Source: Diogma glabrata (Eukaryota > Arthropoda > Insecta > Diptera > Cylindrotomidae). Taken from it: a stretch of 64,000 bases of DNA. A program made the translations under genes and the position numbers. Below the pieces are notes generated by a model, which ran no database searches, was not told the origin of the DNA, and worked only from the letters and a program-made list of their open reading frames with translations. The stretch is taken from positions 199,666,826-199,730,825 of the forward strand of contig OY856188.1 of assembly GCA_963693315.1 (NCBI GenBank). The letters run 5' to 3'. This document shows, piece by piece, positions 30,881-38,703 of the stretch (position 1 is the first letter of the stretch; every line of letters begins with the position of its first letter).

Positions 30881-32933
30881 TTCTCTAAGGGTCCCTACAG
30901 CAATGTAGGACTCTGGAGGAGTCCCTCCATATTTTCAAAAATTTTGAAAAATTTTTTTTTTTCAAAAATTTTTTTTCTTCAAATTAATTTTAATTTCCAC
31001 CAGCAATAGCTAAAAGACTCTGGCGGCGTAGAAGCAATTCCCTGCTTCACACGCGCAGGAGCGGAGTTAGTCTGAGATCTCTCAGATTGACTTCGATGGG
31101 GTTTTGCGTCCCCACGCCTCCAGCTGTAACTCCTTTTGATTTTTCTATATAACGCAAGGGTGAGAATAATTCTTCGGAATTATTCTCAATGGGGGTTACA
31201 ATCCCACGTACCCTAGTAACGGATGGGTTGCTTGTTGGCACGGGGAATGCCAGAGGTAACCAGGTGCCAAGCTTAGATATTTGTGAATTGGTGTATACAC
31301 CTATCACATCCAGCCTGGTCATCTGGTTATGCTCTGGGTTCGCTGTGGCATCAGGTGGCTCATTCGGCTAACCATTGTCTAAATGTTAGAGACCCCTCCC
31401 GGCAATGTTAGCTCCCTGTGGCTTAGGTGGGCTGGTTGTCGTCGGATGATACCGAGGAAGTTCCTCTAAGACAGCTTGGCCAGCTGTCGAGAGAAGATTT
31501 CGCTCGGCCTTCATGCTGACGAGCAACTGGTTCTTCTTTGCTACAGCGCCTTTCCGTATGTGTTGGTGGCGTGGATCGCAGTTGGCGAGTGTTGATTGAT
31601 TGAATGATGGTTCAGAGGATTTATCTTCTGACCATCCCATCAGCACTCGTCCACTGGGTGAGACACCATCAGCACATACCCCACCTTAATCCTTTCCCAC
31701 CTTACCTTTTTCCATCCCTATACATCCTATCTTGCTCCTGTTCCTTTTCCTTTCCCATCCCTTAAAGTAGTTCAATTTAAATTTTTCTTTGGTCCCAAAA
31801 TTTAAATCAACTTAATAATGAAAGACCGGCGATTACCCCTTCCAACCCCATGTGTGGTGAACCCACCCCGTGGTTGGTCCGTCTGTCCTTCGTCCGTCAA
31901 TAAATAGATAAATAAATAAATAAATAAATAAGTATTTATTAAATAAATATTTAATAAATACATAAGACAACAAAACAGCTGATAATATTGGGAACTAATT
32001 TGTTTTTCAATATATTTTAGGTGTCAGCACAAAATAAATAGTAAACAAATAAATTATTACATCAAGAAAAATATACTTACATCAACAAATATATGAATGA
32101 AACTATTATTACATCAAGAAACATATATTACATATGAACCAATAATTTAATTAATCAAGAAACCTATATTTGCAACAAGAAAAAAAAATATAAACCAGTA
32201 CCTGGAGGAGTAGTAATAAGTATTTATTTTTAAATTTAAGTTAATTTATTCAAATTTACAATTTTCTTAATGCATGTTAATTTTAAGTATATAGAGTTCT
32301 AAATTTTGTCTGTTGCTCAAGGTTGAAATTATAAATTTCTCCTGCCCACCGGAGGGTAAAATCCGCACTTTATTACTAGTGACTTTCATAATTGAATCAG
32401 AAAGATTTATGGTTTTCTTTTCCACCGCTTTGTAATAGTGTAGATTGCCGATTTACTCTCAGCTTCCTCAAATTTTTTTTTTGTAATTTGTGACTTTTAG
32501 TCCCGGGAACCGTCAGACCTGCCCGGAATTGGGTCTGTAAATTTTCTTTTGTTCACATCTTCTGCCATAGTTATAGTATACTTATTTTCTCTCAAATCTC
32601 ACCGTTTATTTGTGTTCTGTTCATATATCAGCACCTTGGAAAACAATTGTAAATAGTAGTAAAATAATATCAAGACAATAAGAAATCTTATTTAATATAA
32701 TTGACGAATTGGTCAGACATCGCGCAGCTGTTTGAGGTTTGAATCACTAAATTTCCATTCTGCTTTAAAATACTCAAAGTAATCAAATATTGGAATAAAA
32801 TAATCCTTTCTGTTAATAATTAAATTGTTTATTTGGATTCAACGTTCACATCGATAGTGTAACAATTTTCGTTTCGCTCTCCATATACGTGCATTTATTG
32901 ATCTGGTCTTGTGCGGCGGTTTGAGTATTCATA
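30881..32933 (+). other. Long leader of the giant-LTR element, with structured and LINE/SINE-like block
   Basis: About 2 kb without a credible gene. Near the start are short hairpins such as GGACTC-tgga-GGAGTCC (about 30910). A perfect 11-bp stem GAGAATAATTC closed by a TTCG loop lies at about 31161-31186. From about 31010 to 31930 the composition is GC-richer, ends in a pyrimidine-rich stretch and an (AAAT)n tail (31900-31933), which looks like the 3' end of a non-LTR element or SINE inserted in the leader. At 32490-32545 a block with CCGGGAACCGTCAGACCTGC is repeated in diverged form near 38400. Confidence 0.55.
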
Positions 32934-34499
32934 ATGTCTGCCACTGATAAGATTGACGTTCTGGATAGGTCCAGCTCTTGTGCTGTTTGTCAACACGAAA
33001 TAGTGCCGGCCGACGTAAAACTTCTCACTCGTTGTAACCATCTCTTTCATGACATCTGCCTCAACGACTGGTTGTTGCAGAATCGCACCTGCCCAATTTG
33101 TCGAGCCGCTTGTGAGCGTGCAGAATTACAGAGGTTGCCTCGAGGGATAGATAAAAATAATTATACAATAGTGCCACCCCCACCGCGACCTGTGACTCGA
33201 TCTGTTACCGCAGGTTGGCAACGTCGTTCCAGTACCGGAAATCAGCCCTCGTCCACGCCTTTGGCAAACCGTCTTCCACCATCTCGACTCGCCGACGAAG
33301 TGCGAGTGAATATAGCTCAACGATCTCCCATATATGGTGCCGCTGCAGCGGAAGATCAAGGTTTTCAGGAAGCAGTAAATGCTCACATCGATCAGGAAAT
33401 TTCGAGAATTAATCACTCAATGATGCAATCACGTGCTCCGGCACCTGAAGTGTTACTACCCCTAGCGCATAATGTAATCTCGCCCACCACCCCGAGACAT
33501 CAATCGGTTCATTCCGGAAATTATACACCAGTAAATGCGTATGTACGGAATAACGTACCGGTACCACCAATGTTTGCTGAACCTCCTCCTGCTCTTGCTC
33601 CGGCTAGATTACGAACACATCTCGATCAGCACTCTACCACAGTTAGAAATTGGAACGTTACGTTCTCAGGCAGACCCGATGGTCTGGATGTTGAAGCGTT
33701 CATCTTCAGAATAGAGCGGCTGACAGAGATGTGTTTAAATAGCGATTTTAATATTGTCACCCGTTGTCTGTACCTGTTATTCACAGATCGAGCAGCTGAT
33801 TGGTTCTGGAGATATTTTCGCCAGAACCGACAGCTTATTTGGACTGACTTATGTCATGCTCTTCGAATAGAATTTCAGGACAGGCAGACGGACGAAGAGG
33901 TAAAGGAGCGGATGAGGGCCAGGAAACAGCGGCCCACCGAATTGTTTGATGAATTCTTACAATCAATTTATCGACTAGGCGATAAACTACGAGTACCGAT
34001 GCCGGATGTGGAGTTGTTCTCCTTGATTCGCAACAACTTACGATTGGAAATTAGAAGGGAGCTACTTTATGTCACCATCTATGGACTGGAACATCTGCGC
34101 CAGCTCTGCCGTGACCGCGAAAAATTATGGGCCGAGTCAATAACCAGACCGCGCGATTATAACATTAGACCATCGAGACCGGTGTCTGAGGTGGATTTAG
34201 ATCGTGAATTTTCACAAATACAAATTAGCGAATTGCCAACTGAATCGTTACCAAGTACATCCAACGAACTTGCGGCAATCCAGCCTGCTCCTAATATGAA
34301 ACGAATAACCAGTTCAACGATTTGTTGGAATTGTAAACGACCAGGTCATCGGTGGCACGATTGTCGTGAATCACAGCGATTGTTTTGTTGGGGATGTGGA
34401 AATTACGATGTGTTGTGTCCTAATTGTGAAAATTGTCAGGGAAACCGAAGGGGGAGCCAGAATCCCAACACCTTTTCTCGCTCCCAAGACCTGTCTTAG
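32934..34499 (+). CDS. gag: Gag with N-terminal RING-H2 finger
   Basis: 521 residues. The N-terminus is a complete RING-H2 finger: C16-x2-C19-x14-C34-x-H36-x2-H39-x2-C42-x10-C53-x2-C56. It has the residues that mark active E3 ubiquitin ligases: a hydrophobic residue between the first Cys pair (V18), W46 in the E2-contact position, P54 in CPIC, and R57 right after the last Cys (linchpin position). A Pro-rich linker follows. A retrotransposon Gag capsid domain lies at about residues 235-400 (RIERLTEMCLNSDF, RAADWFWRYFRQ, ARKQRPTELFDEFLQSI). Near the C-terminus are a CCHC knuckle CWNCKRPGHRWHDC (about 464) and a CCCC finger CWGCGNYDVLCPNC (about 485). Pol overlaps in the -1 frame by 67 bp with a slippery site. 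Ubiquitin-ligase activity is inferred, not shown. Confidence 0.92.
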   Translation: MSATDKIDVLDRSSSCAVCQHEIVPADVKLLTRCNHLFHDICLNDWLLQNRTCPICRAACERAELQRLPRGIDKNNYTIVPPPPRPVTRSVTAGWQRRSSTGNQPSSTPLANRLPPSRLADEVRVNIAQRSPIYGAAAAEDQGFQEAVNAHIDQEISRINHSMMQSRAPAPEVLLPLAHNVISPTTPRHQSVHSGNYTPVNAYVRNNVPVPPMFAEPPPALAPARLRTHLDQHSTTVRNWNVTFSGRPDGLDVEAFIFRIERLTEMCLNSDFNIVTRCLYLLFTDRAADWFWRYFRQNRQLIWTDLCHALRIEFQDRQTDEEVKERMRARKQRPTELFDEFLQSIYRLGDKLRVPMPDVELFSLIRNNLRLEIRRELLYVTIYGLEHLRQLCRDREKLWAESITRPRDYNIRPSRPVSEVDLDREFSQIQISELPTESLPSTSNELAAIQPAPNMKRITSSTICWNCKRPGHRWHDCRESQRLFCWGCGNYDVLCPNCENCQGNRRGSQNPNTFSRSQDLS

Positions 34500-36793
34500 A
34501 TTCATCTAAGACCAAATTTAATTTGCCTCCTGATCCTTCAGATATTTCTTCTACCAATCCCAATAATTTACTGGTACACGACACACCATTGAGCCGAGCT
34601 TCAACATCCACTCTTATAGAACACCCGTTGAATACTGCTTCTGATACACTGGTATCCACCCATGATATTAATGTAACATTATTGAAACGAACCCCCGCTC
34701 ATACTGAACCACCCCCATTATGGACCAAAATTAAATCGTTTCAACAACGATTAAAAGAATACTTGAAAATACGCTCAAACATATTAGTCGATTCATTATC
34801 TTACCCAAAACCTACAACACGTTCTGCACTCCGTTCTCGCATTTATTGGCAACAACGACATTTGTTTAAATCCAAAACCATTTCCTCCATTGTGAAATTG
34901 GCCAACGATGTGAGATCTTATGCCACCGTGTTAATATTGGGTAAACCACATACTGGACTGTTGGATAGTGGAGCGTCTTTGACTGTAATTGGTGGTGATT
35001 TCGCTAAAGAGATCGTGCAAATTCCAGACCTTTTGACTTACTCATCTGCAGTAGTTCGTACTGCCGATGGCCAAAGGCAGAAGATTTTGGGATTTGTAAA
35101 AACAAAGATTTCATTTATGAACCAAGTCAGAACCCTGGACGTCTTCATTATCCCGTCTTTAACTCAAAATCTATATCTAGGTATAGATTTCTTTAACGCT
35201 TTTGGTTTGTTTAACCCGATATTTAACTTACCTACATTTTCGACTACGGAGTCGGGAATTTCAGAATTGTCTATGGACGATCAAGCACGTCTACAAAACA
35301 CTATTCAGCTTCTACCATCATTTTCAAAAATGGGTCTGGGTCGAACACATTTGCTAGAACATGTGATTGATGTGGGGACGGCCGCTCCCATCAAACAACG
35401 TCACTACCCAATTTCGCCCGCCATTGAGAAACTGATGGGAGAAGAACTGGATAGGATGTTATCTCTGGGTATTATAGAGGTTTCTAACAGTCCTTGGTCG
35501 AGCCCCGTGGTCTTAATTCGCAAACCTGGGAAGAATCGTCTTTGTTTGGATAGTAGAAAGGTCAATACAGTTACTAAAAAGGATGCGTACCCCCTTCCAC
35601 AGATAGATGGGATCTTGAGTCGTCTGCCACAAAGTAATTTCATTTCCAGTTTGGATCTGAAAGACGCTTTCTGGCAGATACCGCTAGAGAAACACTCCCG
35701 AGAGAAAACTGCTTTTACGGTCCCAGGGCGGCCATTGTATCAGTTCGTAAGAATGCCTTTCGGACTGTGCAATGCGCCGCAAACAATGACCAAATTGATG
35801 GACCAAGTAATTCCTCCACATCTCAAGTCGTGCGTCTTCGTATACTTGGATGATCTTCTAATAGTTACAGATACCTTCGAGGCCCATCTGAAACTGTTAG
35901 AAGATATCTCCCAGTGTCTTAGACGTGCGAACTTGACGATAAACGTGGAAAAAAGTAAGTTTCTCTTGCCGGAGGTAAAATATTTGGGATATGTTGTGGG
36001 AGGTGGTACGTTGAAAATCGATCCTGATAAAACTCAGGCCATTTCTGAATTTCCTACACCGCGTACGTCCAAACAGATTCGACGTTTCCTGGGTATGGCG
36101 GGTTATTATCGCCGTTTTATATCTGATTTCTCTGCTATGTCCTCTCCGATATCAGATTTGTTGAAGAAAAATTCTACTAAATTCGTATGGACCCCAGAAG
36201 CTGAAACAGCATTTGTAAATCTCAAAAATGCTCTCATATCAGCACCAGTTCTCATAAATCCCGACTACACTAAACCCTTTACTCTCCAGTGCGACGCTAG
36301 CAATGACGGTATAGGTTGTGTATTACTACAGTGTGACATGGACGGTATGGAACATCCCATAGCGTACATGTCCAAGAAACTAAATTCTGCGCAACGCAAT
36401 TACTCCACTAGTGAGAAAGAGTGTCTAGCCGCCGTACTGGGAGTAAAGAAATTTAGAGCGTATGTCGAGGGCCAGGCCTTTAAGATCATAACTGACCATG
36501 CTTCATTAAAATGGTTAATGCAACAAAAAGACCTTTCTGGTCGATTGGCTCGTTGGAGCTTGAAATTGCAGGGTTATGTCTTTGATATTGAGTACCGAAA
36601 AGGAAATTTAAACATAGTTCCAGACACTCTATCAAGACGTGACTCTGTGGACGTCATTTCTGAATTATGTCCAGTGCCTGAATTAGATCTTAATTCCCCT
36701 TTCTTCAACACTTCTCGATATTTGGAGTTGGTAAATCTGGTTACCGAAGCAGACGGTACATTAGTACAAAGTAATTTCTGGTCGGGTTTATAA
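34433..36793 (+). CDS. pol: Pol: protease, reverse transcriptase, RNase H (-1 frame)
   Basis: 786-codon open frame with no natural ATG at its start; it is reached by a -1 shift from gag. It has an aspartic protease (TGLLDSGASLTVIGG, about residue 177), the RT with VVLIRKPGKNRLCLDSRKVN, SSLDLKDAFWQIPL (motif A), MPFGLCNAPQTMTKLMDQVI (motif B) and VYLDDLLIVTD (motif C, about 469), and RNase H of Ty3 type (LQCDASNDGIGCVLLQ about 619, SEKECLAAVLGVKKFR, ITDHASLKWLM) followed by the start of the integrase spacer with PDTLSRR. All catalytic residues are present. It ends with a stop at 36791 that disagrees with continuing integrase sequence in the +1 frame, so one indel lies just upstream (about 36780). 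Confidence 0.95.
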   Translation: MSGKPKGEPESQHLFSLPRPVLDSSKTKFNLPPDPSDISSTNPNNLLVHDTPLSRASTSTLIEHPLNTASDTLVSTHDINVTLLKRTPAHTEPPPLWTKIKSFQQRLKEYLKIRSNILVDSLSYPKPTTRSALRSRIYWQQRHLFKSKTISSIVKLANDVRSYATVLILGKPHTGLLDSGASLTVIGGDFAKEIVQIPDLLTYSSAVVRTADGQRQKILGFVKTKISFMNQVRTLDVFIIPSLTQNLYLGIDFFNAFGLFNPIFNLPTFSTTESGISELSMDDQARLQNTIQLLPSFSKMGLGRTHLLEHVIDVGTAAPIKQRHYPISPAIEKLMGEELDRMLSLGIIEVSNSPWSSPVVLIRKPGKNRLCLDSRKVNTVTKKDAYPLPQIDGILSRLPQSNFISSLDLKDAFWQIPLEKHSREKTAFTVPGRPLYQFVRMPFGLCNAPQTMTKLMDQVIPPHLKSCVFVYLDDLLIVTDTFEAHLKLLEDISQCLRRANLTINVEKSKFLLPEVKYLGYVVGGGTLKIDPDKTQAISEFPTPRTSKQIRRFLGMAGYYRRFISDFSAMSSPISDLLKKNSTKFVWTPEAETAFVNLKNALISAPVLINPDYTKPFTLQCDASNDGIGCVLLQCDMDGMEHPIAYMSKKLNSAQRNYSTSEKECLAAVLGVKKFRAYVEGQAFKIITDHASLKWLMQQKDLSGRLARWSLKLQGYVFDIEYRKGNLNIVPDTLSRRDSVDVISELCPVPELDLNSPFFNTSRYLELVNLVTEADGTLVQSNFWSGL
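34439..34485 (+). promoter_or_regulatory. -1 ribosomal frameshift signal between gag and pol
   Basis: GGGAAAC at 34439-34445 is a canonical X XXY YYZ heptamer and lies in the correct phase: gag codons CAG GGA AAC, so the last G of CAG is X. Six bases downstream a GC-rich stem can form: GGGAGC (34452-34457) with GCTCCC (34480-34485). The pol frame is exactly -1 to gag and overlaps it. The same heptamer is used by known retroviral gag-pol junctions. Confidence 0.85.
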
Positions 36794-36797
36794 ACGA

Positions 36798-37916
36798 TTG
36801 GCTTGTCTAGATCTTGATATTTCTTCAGAGGGTGAGGTTTGGAAATTGTGGTTACCTGAGGAATGCACTGACGAGTGTATTGCAAGGGCCCACAATCCTC
36901 CTACCTCATCCCATGGAGGTCTAGCAAGAACCTTGTTTAATATTCGTAAATTTTACTATTGGCCTCGTATGTATACCCAGGTTAAATCGTACGTAGGAGA
37001 TTGTAAGACCTGCAAAGAAATTAAAGCAACTAATGTTCCACTTCGTGCTCCCATGGTTTCTCGGATGAAAACAGAACGAATTGGTCAGCGATTGTATATC
37101 GATATTCTTGGCCCTTATCCTCGTTCAAAGGCCGGGAATGTCGCTATTCTTGTAGTATTGGATCATGTTACGAAATATCCTTTTTTGTTTCCTTTGCGGA
37201 AACTAACTGCTGAACCAATTTGTCATCTATTGGCTACCAATGTCTTCCACGTATTTGGTTGTCCCGAAGTTATTGTGTCCGATAATGGGACGCAGTTTAA
37301 GTCTAAACTATATGAAGATTTCTTGGCGAAGCACGGAGTGAAACATTCATTACTAGCGTTATATTCACCTCAAGCTAACGCTTCTGAACGGGTGAATAGA
37401 AGTGTTTTATCTGGTATTAGAGCCTATTTAAAGGAGGAGCATTCTAAATGGGATCTGCACTTGAGCGAGATCGCTTGTGCACTACGTTGTTCCCTGCATC
37501 AAACACTTCAATGTTCCCCTTATTACGCAATGTTTGGAATACCTATGGTGACTCATGGTTCGTCATATGAACTGCTGAGACGACTGAATAGTCTTCTTGA
37601 GCCAGGTGAAACGATTCTGCGACCGGATTATCTTAATAAGATTCGAATTCGAATTCTTGATTTAACTGCCGAAGCATTTGTCAAAAGTGCCGAAAGATAC
37701 AATTTACGAGCTCGGTTAACCTTGTTTAAACCAGGTGATACGGTGTTCCGAAGGAACTTTATTTTGAGTGACGCCGGTAAGAAATTATCGGCTAAACTTG
37801 CACAGAAGTTTATTGAAGCCAGAGTAATAAGGTTGGTAGGTAGCGCTGCTTACGAACTGGAAGACCTGGCTTCTAAACGTAGAGGTGTTTACCATTCCAA
37901 GGACATTCGTGCCTAA
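36798..37916 (+). CDS. pol: Integrase of the giant-LTR Gypsy element
   Basis: 372 residues. An HHCC-type zinc-binding part (ARAHNPPTSSHGGLARTL, CKTCKEIKA) is followed by the catalytic core with YIDILGPYPRSKAGN (first Asp), VIVSDNGTQFKS (second Asp) and YSPQANASERVNRSV (Glu in ASERVNR), then a C-terminal region with LFKPGDTVFRR and an ending YHSKDIRA. No chromodomain is visible. Integrates the cDNA. It is in the +1 frame relative to the upstream Pol; the break is at 36780-36798. The first codon shown is not a start (TTG); the protein would be made as part of Pol. Confidence 0.92.
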   Translation: MACLDLDISSEGEVWKLWLPEECTDECIARAHNPPTSSHGGLARTLFNIRKFYYWPRMYTQVKSYVGDCKTCKEIKATNVPLRAPMVSRMKTERIGQRLYIDILGPYPRSKAGNVAILVVLDHVTKYPFLFPLRKLTAEPICHLLATNVFHVFGCPEVIVSDNGTQFKSKLYEDFLAKHGVKHSLLALYSPQANASERVNRSVLSGIRAYLKEEHSKWDLHLSEIACALRCSLHQTLQCSPYYAMFGIPMVTHGSSYELLRRLNSLLEPGETILRPDYLNKIRIRILDLTAEAFVKSAERYNLRARLTLFKPGDTVFRRNFILSDAGKKLSAKLAQKFIEARVIRLVGSAAYELEDLASKRRGVYHSKDIRA

Positions 37917-38703
37917 TATCGGTGATAATTTCTTTTGTCCCTATGTTAGTAACTTTCGCTTGTGTCTTACCGCCATTGTAAGTCAAGATTATCGACGACC
38001 ATATGAGGGTAGTTTCGTCTTGAATTCACAGTTCAGTAAGCGTGTATCAGCTGTGGTGTTCGGGTCTTGTTACAAAAATTTTTTTTTTGACTATTTATAA
38101 GTGAAAATTCCGAGATTGCACGTATTGAATTTGGTTCAATTAGTTACTTTGAAACTATGTGAACAGTTTACTTTTTGTCAGCCTTCAGAGTCACTTGGAC
38201 GGAAGCGTACAACAGTGTGGCCCGGCTAGCTCAGTCGGTAGAGCATGAGACTCGTGTTAGTTCAGGTGTGGGTTGCGAGCCTGCATAACGTAAGAACGGA
38301 GTTGTGTCGGATGTTTCATTAAAGAAGTCGGTCCTACGGTGTTTTTCCTTTCGATCTGTAGCAGATTGAATCAATTTTTTTTTGTGACTTTAGAGTCTCG
38401 GGAACCCCCAGATCTGCCCGAAATTGGGTCTGGAAGATTTTAGTTATCCACCGCTTGCAATAGAGTAGAATACTGATTTTATCGATACCCCTCCCGAAAG
38501 TTTTTTTTGTATATTCATAGATACTTTGTTACTTTGTTTCTGCTAAGACTGAGTTTGTAATACCGATCGCATTGATTGCTAATCTGTGGTACGTCGAGGT
38601 GCTTCACCATACTAATATGTATATACAAGGTCTATTGGCGACCAGCCTATACCTGTTTCAACTTCTTTTTGGTCGTAAGTGTTCGTCCAAAAAGCACTTG
38701 TTC
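37917..38703 (+). other. 3' untranslated region of the giant-LTR element with tRNA-Lys-like segment
   Basis: No further gene. It contains a tRNA-Lys-like segment (38220-38295), a diverged copy of the leader block with CTCGGGAACCCCCAGATCTG (about 38397-38416) and a T-rich stretch. The end before the 3' LTR (CCAAAAAGCACTTGTTC) is not purine-rich, so the usual polypurine tract is not obvious. Confidence 0.6.
38220..38295 (+). other. tRNA-Lys(CTT)-like sequence inside the element
   Basis: The first 34 bases (GCCCGGCTAGCTCAGTCGG, then TAGAGCATGAGACTC) equal the 5' half of metazoan tRNA-Lys(CTT), including box A. The anticodon stem-loop and the 3' half are diverged: box B is present but interrupted (GGTTGCGAGCC against GGTTCGAGCC) and the acceptor end is lost. 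It is not a functional tRNA gene. It is either a SINE head or a captured primer tRNA. Confidence 0.75.

Noticed and set aside
31500..31545. Hammerhead-like CTGACGAG in the leader
   Set aside because: No GAAA core at the needed position and no flanking stems.
37885..38100. 71-codon ORF after the integrase as a possible envelope or accessory gene
   Set aside because: It overlaps the integrase end in another frame, with no signal peptide, membrane segment or known motif.
38220..38295. Functional tRNA-Lys gene
   Set aside because: Only the 5' half is intact; the anticodon arm and acceptor 3' half do not pair.
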